Source: Pricia mediterranea
GTDB taxonomy: Bacteria; Bacteroidota; Bacteroidia; Flavobacteriales; Flavobacteriaceae
Direction: 5' to 3'
Length of the DNA: 64,000 nucleotides
Assembly: GCF_032248455.1 (NCBI RefSeq)
Contig: NZ_JAVTTP010000001.1
Location: 3,222,501-3,286,500, forward strand
The notes under the pieces were generated by a model. That model saw only the letters and a program-made list of their open reading frames with translations. It did not search any database and was not told the origin of the DNA. The position numbers and the translations under genes are program-made. Shown piece by piece: positions 43,739 to 51,821 of the stretch (within the stretch, counting starts at the first letter, position 1; each line of letters starts with the position of its first letter).

Positions 43739-44730
43739 GGTTGTTGATATACGTACTCTTTTGCTTTGTGACCGTGGGCATTTTTGCCCAGGAAAAGGAG
43801 TATGTCACTTCGAGCAAAACCTTGAAATTGATGGGCACCCGGTTTGATATCACCGTGGTTGCCAGCAACCATGATATCGGACAGATCAATATCGACGAGG
43901 CTACCGCGGAAATCCGAAGAATAGAAGCCTTGATTTCATCCTGGGTCCCGGATTCGGAGACCTCAATGATCAATCGCAATGCAGGTATTCGGCCGGTAAA
44001 AGTCAGTGAAGAAGTCTTTCAGCTGATCGATCGGGCCAAACAGATTTCGGAACTTACCGATGGAGCTTTCGACATATCCATTGCCTCCATTGATAAGCTC
44101 TGGAAGTTCGACGGCAGCATGAAGAACAAACCCACCAAGGAAGAACTAAAAAAATCTATTGGCAAGGTCGGATATCGAAAGATTATTTTAAACGCGGATG
44201 ACCAAACGGTTTTTCTCAGCGAAAAGGGAATGAAAATCTCTCTCGGTGCCATCGGAAAAGGCTATGCCGCCGACAAGGCCAAGGAACTCTTAGTGTCAAA
44301 ACAGGTCGTCGGCGGAATCATTAACGCAGCGGGCGATCTTACTACCTGGGGCGCCAAGCCCGATGGCGATAAATGGCTGATCGGGATAGCGAACCCTTTG
44401 AGCAAGGATAAAATATTTTCATGGCTTCCTGTCGTAGAATCCTCCGTCGCGACCTCCGGAAATTATGAACAATATGCGATTATTGACGATGTAAAATATT
44501 CCCATATCATAGACCCCCGCACCGGAATCCCTGCTAACGGGGTGAGCAGCGTTTCGGTATTCTCAAAAAGGGCCGAGGACTGCGATGCCCTTGCCACTGC
44601 GGTATTCATTATGGGGAAGGAAGCCGGACTGTCATTGATCGACCAGCTGCCGGGGACCGATGTCATCTTGGTGGACAGCGATAACAAAGTGCACAAAAGC
44701 AGTGGGATAATTCTTGAAAGTCAACCCTAG
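43735..44730 (+). CDS. apbE: FAD:protein FMN transferase (ApbE family)
   Basis: This periplasmic enzyme transfers FMN from FAD to a Thr or Ser of exported flavoproteins. It has a signal peptide (ending GIFAQ), the family core LKLMGTRFDITVVA, FDISIASIDKLWKF, LGAIGKGYAADKA, the NAAGDLTTWGAKP motif, and SHIIDPRTGIPANGV with the metal-binding aspartate. Length is 331 residues. No lipobox is visible. No flavinylated NqrC- or FMN_bind-type target is in the window, so the acceptor could be a product of this locus or one elsewhere. It overlaps the thioredoxin gene by 4 nt. Confidence 0.95.
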   Translation: MRLLIYVLFCFVTVGIFAQEKEYVTSSKTLKLMGTRFDITVVASNHDIGQINIDEATAEIRRIEALISSWVPDSETSMINRNAGIRPVKVSEEVFQLIDRAKQISELTDGAFDISIASIDKLWKFDGSMKNKPTKEELKKSIGKVGYRKIILNADDQTVFLSEKGMKISLGAIGKGYAADKAKELLVSKQVVGGIINAAGDLTTWGAKPDGDKWLIGIANPLSKDKIFSWLPVVESSVATSGNYEQYAIIDDVKYSHIIDPRTGIPANGVSSVSVFSKRAEDCDALATAVFIMGKEAGLSLIDQLPGTDVILVDSDNKVHKSSGIILESQP

Positions 44731-44889
44731 GGTTCTTCTATTAACTGTATGTATTTCTATTGCCAAGTCTTCCCTCAAGGCCGTTGTCACATTATTAATA
44801 ATGGACCAATGTATGAGTTTATTGTCTTATAGGTTTGAAAAAAGCGGGAGGATCGATAATCCATTAGTTGTAAATTATTAGATCATAGG

Positions 44890-45099
44890 ATGAAAAAGAC
44901 GGGGTTCCTTTTGATTTTTGGTGTGCTCTTCACCTCTTGCGTAGCGGTTAAACCCTATGAGAAGGCTTATCTCAACGACGATGAAATGCGGCTTTCGGCC
45001 AAGGAGGCGGAACGGTTCGAAGTCAATTTTCAAGTGTACCGCGAGGCCGCCGCGGGAGCGAACGGTGGAACGGGAGGGGGCGGTTGCGGGTGCAATTGA
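44890..45099 (+). CDS. DUF4266 small lipoprotein with Gly/Cys-rich C-terminus
   Basis: The 69-residue precursor has a lipobox FTSC with lipidated C17, then VAVKPYEKAYLNDDEMRL, a short acidic helix, and a tail of glycines ending GGTGGGGCGCN, with C66 and C68. This is the DUF4266 pattern; members end in a conserved GGGGCGCN. The mature protein is about 52 residues, and the only cysteines apart from the lipidated one are the last two. The tail could be a metal or heme site, a disulfide pair, or a site for covalent modification. It lies 159 nt after apbE, and the DUF3570 reading frame begins in or just after it. Confidence 0.9.
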   Translation: MKKTGFLLIFGVLFTSCVAVKPYEKAYLNDDEMRLSAKEAERFEVNFQVYREAAAGANGGTGGGGCGCN

Positions 45100-45125
45100 T
45101 TTCTTATGACCAAAAACTGACCATA

Positions 45126-46403
45126 GTGAGATTTTTCCTTGCTTTTGTTTCCCTTCTTTCAGCGACTCTGGTTTTTTCCCAAGTAGATACCTCGTATAAA
45201 AAACGGGTGCTGGAAGCAGCCGAAATCGAACTGTTTTTCAGCTACTACGGACAAGAGGGACAGCATGCCGCAGTGACCGGGGGTGTGGGATCCCAGAAAT
45301 TGACCGATGCCTCTTCGGCCCTAATCGTCAGCATACCTTTGAATGCCGATGATGTTTTGACCGCCGAGGTAGGTATTTCGGCCTATACCTCGGCCTCCTC
45401 TAGCAATGTTAATCCCTTTGACGGGGATGCGGACCGCAGGGCCAGTCCGTTCAGCGCTTCCTCCGGGGCTTCCCGAAAAGATGAGCTTGTACATTTTAGG
45501 CCCACCTACACCCATAGTTCCGACGACCGGAATTCAGTGATTACGGCAAAGGGATCTATCTCCTCTGAATACGATTATTTTTCGATCGGATCGGGCGGGG
45601 GCTATTCCCATAAATTCAACGAACAAAACACGGAAATATCCTTTAGCGGTACCGTGTACTTCGACCAATGTAATCCCCAATATCCCATAGAATTAAGGGA
45701 TGGATTTTTCGATTCCAGAATAAGGGGAAACGGCACTTATACGCCTGATTTCAAGGGATTCAAAGATACAAGGCGGAACAGCTACGCCCTGTCCCTCGGA
45801 CTGTCCCAGATTTTGGGCGCAAAAGTGCAAGGTTCCGTTTTTATCGATGCCGTGCTGCAGGAAGGCTTGCTAAGCACTCCTTTTCAACGGGTGTATTTTG
45901 AGGATACCGAGAATTTCTTTGTCGAGGGCTTTCAATTGGCGGACGATGTGGAACGCCTGCCCGAGCGCCGGTTCAAACTGCCCGTTGGCGGAAGGGTGAA
46001 CTATTACCTGAACGACGTTTTTGTGCTGCGAAGCTACTACCGCTTCTATCGCGACGACTGGGGCGTTGCCGCCCATACGGCCAACCTGGAAGTGCCCGTA
46101 AAATTAAGTGACGCTTTTACGCTCTACCCCAACTATCGCTTCCATACCCAATCCGCCGCAGATTATTTTTATAAAAAGGATGTGGCCCAATCCAGTTACA
46201 AGTGGTACACTTCCGACTACGACCTTTCCAAATTTAATGCCCATCAGTACGGTTTGGGCATCCGATATAAGGACATCCTGACCAAGACCAAAATTTCCGT
46301 TTTCGGATTGAAGGCGGTGGATTTACGCATCAGCAACTATAGCCGCAGCGATGGCCTTGATGCCTTTATCCTTACACTAGGGACTACCTTTGTGGGAAGT
46401 TAG
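45126..46403 (+). CDS. DUF3570 protein, predicted outer-membrane beta-barrel
   Basis: The protein is of the DUF3570 family, about 400 residues of alternating polar and aromatic strands ending in a beta-barrel-like C-terminus. Family pieces are HAAVTGGVGSQKLTDASSAL, DDVLTAEVGISAYTSAS, SEYDYFSIGSGGGYSH and the late HQYGLGIRYKDIL. The start is uncertain: the frame is open to a TTG at 45084, but GTG at 45126 gives a clean signal peptide (MRFFLAFVSLLSATLVFSQ) 26 nt after the DUF4266 stop, and I favour it (425 residues). The barrel might carry electrons or a metal-bearing partner across the outer membrane; this is inference from its neighbours. Confidence 0.88.
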   Translation: MRFFLAFVSLLSATLVFSQVDTSYKKRVLEAAEIELFFSYYGQEGQHAAVTGGVGSQKLTDASSALIVSIPLNADDVLTAEVGISAYTSASSSNVNPFDGDADRRASPFSASSGASRKDELVHFRPTYTHSSDDRNSVITAKGSISSEYDYFSIGSGGGYSHKFNEQNTEISFSGTVYFDQCNPQYPIELRDGFFDSRIRGNGTYTPDFKGFKDTRRNSYALSLGLSQILGAKVQGSVFIDAVLQEGLLSTPFQRVYFEDTENFFVEGFQLADDVERLPERRFKLPVGGRVNYYLNDVFVLRSYYRFYRDDWGVAAHTANLEVPVKLSDAFTLYPNYRFHTQSAADYFYKKDVAQSSYKWYTSDYDLSKFNAHQYGLGIRYKDILTKTKISVFGLKAVDLRISNYSRSDGLDAFILTLGTTFVGS

Positions 46404-46524
46404 AAGACAAAATTCGGATGAAACATCCCTCCCAACAAAATGCGATAGCGAAGGTATCAAATCTTGGATGTACCTATAAATGCACAATTTTATCGTAAAT
46501 TCGCGAACACCGTGAGTATAGCAC

Positions 46525-47601
46525 ATGATAGACAAACTGAACATTGTAAAGCAGCGTTTCGATGAGGTTTCGGACCTGATCATCCAACCGGATATCATTT
46601 CGGACCAAAAGCGCTACGTCGAGCTGACCAAGGAGTATTCCGATCTCAAGGATCTTGTGGAAAAGCGCGACCAGTACATCGAACTGACCGATAATATTAA
46701 GGAGGCCGAAGAAATTATTGCCGACGGCAGCGATGCCGAGATGCTTGAAATGGCCAAAATGCAGCTAGAGGAGGCCAAGGCCGAGCTTCCAAAACTGGAG
46801 GAGGAAATCAAAGTGATGTTGATTCCCAAAGATCCCGAGGATGCGAAGGATGTCGTTGTCGAGATCCGCGCTGGAACGGGCGGGGACGAAGCCAGTATCT
46901 TCGCCGGTGACCTATATCGGATGTACACCAAATATTGCGAAAACAGGGGATGGAAGACCAATGTAATCGACCTGAGCGAAGGCACGAGCGGCGGATATAA
47001 GGAAATTCAGTTCGAGGTGAGCGGTAAGGACGTTTACGGCACCTTGAAGTTCGAGGCTGGCGTACACCGTGTTCAACGCGTGCCGCAGACCGAGACCCAA
47101 GGGCGGGTGCACACCAGTGCCGCCACGGTGATGGTACTTCCGGAGGCGGAGGACTTCGACGTGCAAATCGACCCCAAGGACGTTCGTATCGATTATTTCT
47201 GTTCATCGGGACCGGGAGGGCAGTCGGTGAACACCACCTATTCCGCCGTACGGCTGACGCACGAGCCTACCGGCTTGGTGGCCCAATGCCAGGACCAGAA
47301 ATCACAACATAAGAACAAGGAAAAGGCGTTCAGGGTGTTGCGATCTCGATTGTACGATATGGAGCTGGCCAAAAAACAGGAAGAGGATGCCGCCAAACGG
47401 AATTCCCAGGTCAGTAGCGGCGACCGGTCCGCAAAAATCCGCACCTATAATTACCCACAGGGCCGGGTGACCGATCACCGCATCGGACTGACGCTCTACG
47501 ATCTGCCGAATATCATCGATGGCGATATCCAAAAGATTATCGACGAATTGAGCCTGGTGGAGAACACGGAGAAACTAAGGGAAGCGTCCGAGGTGTTTTG
47601 A
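46525..47601 (+). CDS. prfA: Peptide chain release factor 1
   Basis: This translation factor ends synthesis at UAA and UAG. The catalytic GGQ is at residues 231-233 in [16 protein letters not shown], and the stop-codon-reading PxT motif is PQT at 187-189 in [14 protein letters not shown], which marks RF1 rather than RF2 (SPF). The N-terminal helical domain spans about 1-110. Length is 358 residues. It should recognise the amber codon seen in the DASH-type gene. TAAATTCG about 20 nt upstream is a weak -7-like match. Confidence 0.97.
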   Translation: MIDKLNIVKQRFDEVSDLIIQPDIISDQKRYVELTKEYSDLKDLVEKRDQYIELTDNIKEAEEIIADGSDAEMLEMAKMQLEEAKAELPKLEEEIKVMLIPKDPEDAKDVVVEIRAGTGGDEASIFAGDLYRMYTKYCENRGWKTNVIDLSEGTSGGYKEIQFEVSGKDVYGTLKFEAGVHRVQRVPQTETQGRVHTSAATVMVLPEAEDFDVQIDPKDVRIDYFCSSGPGGQSVNTTYSAVRLTHEPTGLVAQCQDQKSQHKNKEKAFRVLRSRLYDMELAKKQEEDAAKRNSQVSSGDRSAKIRTYNYPQGRVTDHRIGLTLYDLPNIIDGDIQKIIDELSLVENTEKLREASEVF

Positions 47602-47612
47602 GGTTGGTTTGG

Positions 47613-47654
47613 AAGTATTAAGTATTAAATACTGAGTATTAAGTATTGAGTACT
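47613..47654. repeat. AAGTATTAAGTATT-type short tandem repeat
   Basis: This holds about five imperfect units of AGTATTAA or GAGTATTAA between prfA and pyrF. Its last bases include the GTG at 47657, which therefore is unlikely to be the pyrF start. Confidence 0.6.
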
Positions 47655-47713
47655 GTGTGTGGGGTACGAATCGAAAACTAAGCCTTTGTCGAACTAAAAA
47701 CCAAAACTTTAAC

Positions 47714-48535
47714 TTGAAGCTGACAAGCCTTGTAACGCAAATCCGCAAGAAGGAATCTTTTCTTTGCATCGGTCTGGATACGGACCTGGAAAAAATACCT
47801 TCGCATCTACTTGCCGAAGATGACCCGATTTTCGCTTTTAACAAGTCCATTATCGATGCGACCCATCATCTTTGCGTGGCCTATAAGCCCAATATCGCCT
47901 TCTATGAGGCCTATGGCATTGCCGGATGGAAGGCTTTGGAAAAGACCATCGCGTATCTCAATAAAAACCATCCCGATTTATTTACCATAGCCGACGCGAA
48001 GCGGGGGGATATCGGCAATACTTCCGGCCGCTATGCCAGGGCATTTTTTGAAGAGCTGCAATTCGATGCGATAACCGTGGCGCCCTATATGGGGAAAGAT
48101 TCCGTAGAACCTTTTCTTGCCTTTAGTGATAAGCAGACAATTTTATTGGCCTTGACCTCGAATGAGGGGGCTTTTGACTATCAGACAAAATTGGTGGAGG
48201 GTCGAGCGCTGTACAAGCAGGTTTTGGAAACTTCCAAGACCTATAAAAATGCGGAGAATCTCATGTATGTAGTGGGGGCGACCAAGGCGGAGTATCTTAA
48301 GGACATCCGGAAAATCGTTCCTGAAAGTTTTTTATTGGTGCCGGGCGTCGGTGCCCAGGGGGGCAGTCTGGAAGCAGTATGCCGATATGGGATGAACAAA
48401 GATGTAGGACTGCTTATCAATTCATCAAGGGGAATCTTGTATGCATCCACAGAAAAGGATTTTGCCGAAGCCGCGGCTTTGAAAGCGGCGGAACTACAAA
48501 ATCGGATGGCGATCGAACTGAATAAGGTGCGTTGA
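47714..48535 (+). CDS. pyrF: Orotidine 5'-phosphate decarboxylase
   Basis: This enzyme makes UMP from OMP, the last step of de novo pyrimidine synthesis. The type 2 signature is visible: [14 protein letters not shown], the catalytic [18 protein letters not shown] (Asp-x-Lys-x-x-Asp), and the phosphate-binding [18 protein letters not shown] place the start at TTG 47714 ([15 protein letters not shown]), which gives 273 residues and fits the family; the longer GTG start at 47657 lies at the edge of a repeat. It follows prfA and is convergent with the small gene at 48576-48785. Confidence 0.94.
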   Translation: MKLTSLVTQIRKKESFLCIGLDTDLEKIPSHLLAEDDPIFAFNKSIIDATHHLCVAYKPNIAFYEAYGIAGWKALEKTIAYLNKNHPDLFTIADAKRGDIGNTSGRYARAFFEELQFDAITVAPYMGKDSVEPFLAFSDKQTILLALTSNEGAFDYQTKLVEGRALYKQVLETSKTYKNAENLMYVVGATKAEYLKDIRKIVPESFLLVPGVGAQGGSLEAVCRYGMNKDVGLLINSSRGILYASTEKDFAEAAALKAAELQNRMAIELNKVR

Positions 48536-48575
48536 AAAATTGCTCTTACGGCACACGCGGAACCTCAGAAGGATC

Positions 48576-48785
48576 CTACTTCATCAAATTCTCCAATGTC
48601 CTTTGAATTTTATGGGCCTTCTGCTCGAAAAACTCCACCAATTTGGCATCGGTATATTCCAAGTTGCTTGCTTTTTCTATAAAATTCTGATACTGGTATT
48701 CCAAAAGCGTGATTATATTTCCTTTTGCGGTCAATGGGGTGACACTTCCTACTCTACAGTTCTGATTGTCCATGGTCATATTCAT
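48576..48785 (-). CDS. Small conserved-looking cytoplasmic protein
   Basis: The 69-residue product has no signal peptide. It has a short N-terminus (NCRVGSVTPLTAKGN) and then a long charged amphipathic helix, YQNFIEKASNLEYTDAKL followed by FFEQKAHKIQRTL. Balanced composition and a clean helix suggest a true gene, but I do not recognise the family. Starts at 48785, 48776 and 48770 are all possible. It is convergent with pyrF (40 nt between the stops). The function is unknown. Confidence 0.6.
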   Translation of the reverse strand: MNMTMDNQNCRVGSVTPLTAKGNIITLLEYQYQNFIEKASNLEYTDAKLVEFFEQKAHKIQRTLENLMK

Positions 48786-49176
48786 TTAATGTCCTAATAT
48801 ACGGCCTATCAATGACTTTGGATGTTCATATTCGTTATAATTTCTTAAAAATTCGATGTATTAATGATTAATTAACATCGAGATGTCAAATATTCAGAAC
48901 TGAGCTCAAAAATAATTGGTGCGTACTTCAAATTCGCATGGAAACAGCTGTAAAGTGCAGCCCTGAACATATTGATAGCTAATTCAAATAACTCCCTAAA
49001 ATGAGACCAATGTTCGTTTTTTAGAGGTTAAACTTCAGGGCTGCTTTTACATTAAGTTGGATATGGTTTCCGATATTGATCTACATACGGTTTATTGTTT
49101 TAACAGCGTTCGGCAATCACAATGCGCATTATATTATAAAATCTGAAAATTTTGATGTGTGTTTCAACATTGTTTT
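48786..49176. other. Intergenic region of 391 nt holding a long hairpin
   Basis: No coding sequence is supported. The main content is the inverted repeat at 48949-49051. The flanks are AT-rich and show no promoter I trust. Confidence 0.6.
48949..49051. repeat. Long imperfect inverted repeat (about 100-nt hairpin)
   Basis: The arms 48949-48967 and 49034-49051 pair over about 17 positions with one bulged base; GCAGCCCTGAA and TTCAGGGCTGC are perfectly complementary. Inside, AACTCCCTAAAA and TTTTAGAGGTT form a second stem with a small bulge around a loop of about 20 nt. It lies 126 nt downstream of the last gene of the SusCD operon. It may be a 3' structural element, a small RNA or a small mobile repeat. 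Confidence 0.6.
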
Positions 49177-50070
49177 TTAATTCGGGACCAGTTCTAAAGT
49201 ATATTCGATGCCGGGCAGGCCGCAGCAAGAAGTTGCCGTAAACCCGAGATTTAAGGTGATTACGCCCGTATCGGCATTTAGGCTGGCGGAACCTGGTACA
49301 TAATCGACTTGCCCGGGAAAGTTGGTAGAGGGGCTCGCAACGGTCAACGTACCGCAAACATCGGTAAACTGGAGTCCCACTGGGGTGGCCGCCCCAAATA
49401 GTCCGGCGGTACCGTCAGAGAGTACATAGGTGCCTGCCGAGGGCTGTATAATCGTAATCTGTTGTGGACTGATGAAGGTGCCGGCCGTTTGATTGGTCGC
49501 TATCACGGTGCCGGTGTAATCGCCTTCCAAACTTGTCGGGCAGGAAACCGGATAGGTGATGACGGTCGTAAACAAGACGGTAGTGGCGAGATTCGTTCCA
49601 GTGCCCCCGGTTACCCCATCGGTGCTCACGATATCAAGTACTGTTCCATCGTCAAGGGTAAACCTCGTGGTCACGCCCAAAACGTCACCAAGTTTTACAT
49701 CGGCGATGCTGTTCAGTTCGTTGAAGGCGGCGATAACTTCATCGACTGTCAACGAAAATTCTTGTGGCAAACTAACGTTACTCAACAGTAAGGTATTGTA
49801 GACATCGCCATCAACCGTCGTATAGATTCCTACGATATCCGCCGATTCGGGATTACCTTGAGCGATCTCCGCGCTAAATGTTAAGGTTACGGGTTCATTA
49901 TCATTGAGTTTTATCAAATCGATGATCGTTTCTTCTGAGGCGGATTTCACCATGTTCGGTACCGCCCCTTCTATCAGGGAAATTTTTGATGATCCACCGT
50001 CATCTTCACAGGAGACGAACAGTGTCAGGGCCGTTACCGCAATTAGAATAAATCTTATCTTTTCCATCAT
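49177..50070 (-). CDS. Lipoprotein of the SusCD operon, function unknown
   Basis: The 297-residue product has a signal peptide with lipobox LFVSC, so it is probably a surface lipoprotein. The mature part starts with an N-terminal domain (about 25-165; SLIEGAVPNMVKSASEETII) and ends with a domain containing CPTSLEGDYTGTV, typical of surface-exposed beta proteins. Two cysteine pairs (FTDVCGTL and TATSCCGLPG) may form disulfides. It is the last gene of the operon after SusC and SusD (31-nt gap), the place usually taken by a SusE/F-like substrate-binding lipoprotein. Substrate unknown. Either of two adjacent ATGs (50070, 50067) may start it. Confidence 0.8.
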   Translation of the reverse strand: MMEKIRFILIAVTALTLFVSCEDDGGSSKISLIEGAVPNMVKSASEETIIDLIKLNDNEPVTLTFSAEIAQGNPESADIVGIYTTVDGDVYNTLLLSNVSLPQEFSLTVDEVIAAFNELNSIADVKLGDVLGVTTRFTLDDGTVLDIVSTDGVTGGTGTNLATTVLFTTVITYPVSCPTSLEGDYTGTVIATNQTAGTFISPQQITIIQPSAGTYVLSDGTAGLFGAATPVGLQFTDVCGTLTVASPSTNFPGQVDYVPGSASLNADTGVITLNLGFTATSCCGLPGIEYTLELVPN

Positions 50071-50101
50071 TACTTATTTAGGGTTGTTGAACCGATTTGG
50101 A

Positions 50102-51811
50102 TTAGTCGTCCCAAAAGATTTTATAGGTTGCCGGGTCTTTTTGGGCCGGGGCGTTCTGATTCAGGTTCAGCTCGGTTTGGGGCCAAAAAAACGATAGCTG
50201 AAAAGGATTGTTCAATACGGTCAGGTTATCGTTAAGGGGCCAGCCATCGCCGTTGTCCAGCTGGTATTCAGGACTCTGCGATCCGGTCGGATCGGCCAAG
50301 ACGGGGTACCCTGTTCTTCTGTAATCCGTGTACTGGTCCATGGGATCTGCAAAGGTCGCCACCCATTTTTGGGTCATTATAATTTCTAACTTTTTTTCTT
50401 CGTCGGCAGCTGCAAATTCGGCATCGATACTGTCCATGAATGCGATTACCTCGTCAGAACCGCTCAAAATCGGTACGGTCTGGGTAGTTCCGGTTCCCGC
50501 GACCACTTGATCTACTTTGGCAAAACTTGCCGTCATGGCGTTCCTTAATTTTTCCGCAGCATTGCCATTTACAAATCCCGCTTGCATCAGCTCGGCCTGT
50601 ATGTAGAGAAATTCATCGTAGGTAAGGATGCGTTTCGGAGCTACCCCGGTACCGCTTGCGATGGTTCTGACAAAGCCCTGTCCATCGTCATAACGTCCGC
50701 CACAGGGAAAAATCCCCGGAAAGGTGGCATCGGATTGAACGGCGTGGTCCCGATCTGGCCCAACGCTTCCGAATCGGATGCTGAAAAACCCGGTGGAGGC
50801 ATCCCAATAATCCGCATTCGGATCTCCTGTCGCGGTATCTCCTTGGTCTCTGGGGAATTGACCCGGAACCAGCTGGTTCGCCCAATAGTATGGAATTCTG
50901 GGGTCTTGAATACCCGTGTGGATATTCGGGTTTACCCCCATCAAAATTTCGTAGAACCATGGGCTTATGTATTTGGTTACCTGCGCTCCGCCGTAGGCAT
51001 CGATAAAAAGCTCGTTGCGCTCGTCCGTCGGGGATTGGTTCGCGGTATGGGCGAACTGGAAATCATCGGCATTCGAGGAGAAGAAATTATCCTCCGTAAT
51101 CAGGGCATCGAGTGCGGCCTGGTCGAACAATGGCGATAGGCGTATCTGATTGTACAATTTTAGCTTTAAGGTATTGGCGAACCTTACCCATTGGTCTGCT
51201 GCGCCACCATAAAAAAGATCATCGGAACCCGGTAACGAGGTTCCCGCCCCGCTGGCCACATTGATCTTGCCTTCATCGATCAGATCGAAAACGATTTCGT
51301 AAATGGACTGCTGGTCGTCGAAAGTCGGACTCACCACGCCTTCTTCCAGTTCGGTGGCCTCGCTAAAGGGCACGTCGCCCCAGAGGTCTACCGCTGTGGA
51401 CATCATATAGGCCTTGAGCAGCTGGGCAATTCCGATGTAGACCCTATCACCGCTTTCGGTGGCCTGTGAAATTAGGGTCTCGATATCGGTAAGGGTAAGA
51501 TATATGCCGTTCCAATCATTGTTCATGTTGATGTTGTCTGCCTTAGTTCCGTATTGGTCCTGTTCTTCCCTAGCCGTGAATTGGTGGGTATATACTTGTA
51601 GGATATCTCCCGACCACAATCTAAAATCCGCCATCTGCCCCACGCCTAACTGAATGTTCGGGAGAAGCTGGTTAAGTGGCGCGGTGATCGGGGCATCGGT
51701 GTCCTCATCCACATCCAGGTATTTTTCACATCCTAAGACCGCAAAAGCTGTCAGGAGTAACGTGAGGGCATACCTAGGGATTTTGCTATGTCCTATGTTT
51801 TTATTCTTCAT
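50102..51811 (-). CDS. SusD/RagB-family outer-membrane lipoprotein
   Basis: This surface lipoprotein forms the lid of a SusC transporter and binds nutrients. It has a signal peptide with lipobox AVLGC (C28) and then a helical TPR-rich body with the SusD-like signature YLDVDEDTDAPITAPLNQLL and MMSTAVDLWGDVPFSEATEL. C-terminal parts include IIMTQKWVATFADPMDQYTD. The length of 569 residues is usual. It begins 10 nt after the SusC stop, so the two are co-translated. Glycan or peptide specificity cannot be told. Confidence 0.95.
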   Translation of the reverse strand: MKNKNIGHSKIPRYALTLLLTAFAVLGCEKYLDVDEDTDAPITAPLNQLLPNIQLGVGQMADFRLWSGDILQVYTHQFTAREEQDQYGTKADNINMNNDWNGIYLTLTDIETLISQATESGDRVYIGIAQLLKAYMMSTAVDLWGDVPFSEATELEEGVVSPTFDDQQSIYEIVFDLIDEGKINVASGAGTSLPGSDDLFYGGAADQWVRFANTLKLKLYNQIRLSPLFDQAALDALITEDNFFSSNADDFQFAHTANQSPTDERNELFIDAYGGAQVTKYISPWFYEILMGVNPNIHTGIQDPRIPYYWANQLVPGQFPRDQGDTATGDPNADYWDASTGFFSIRFGSVGPDRDHAVQSDATFPGIFPCGGRYDDGQGFVRTIASGTGVAPKRILTYDEFLYIQAELMQAGFVNGNAAEKLRNAMTASFAKVDQVVAGTGTTQTVPILSGSDEVIAFMDSIDAEFAAADEEKKLEIIMTQKWVATFADPMDQYTDYRRTGYPVLADPTGSQSPEYQLDNGDGWPLNDNLTVLNNPFQLSFFWPQTELNLNQNAPAQKDPATYKIFWDD

Positions 51812-51821
51812 TGCCTTTTTG

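Noticed and set aside
48949-49051. Possible integron attC site
   Set aside because: The inverted repeat lacks the short core boxes of attC, and no integrase or cassette array is present.
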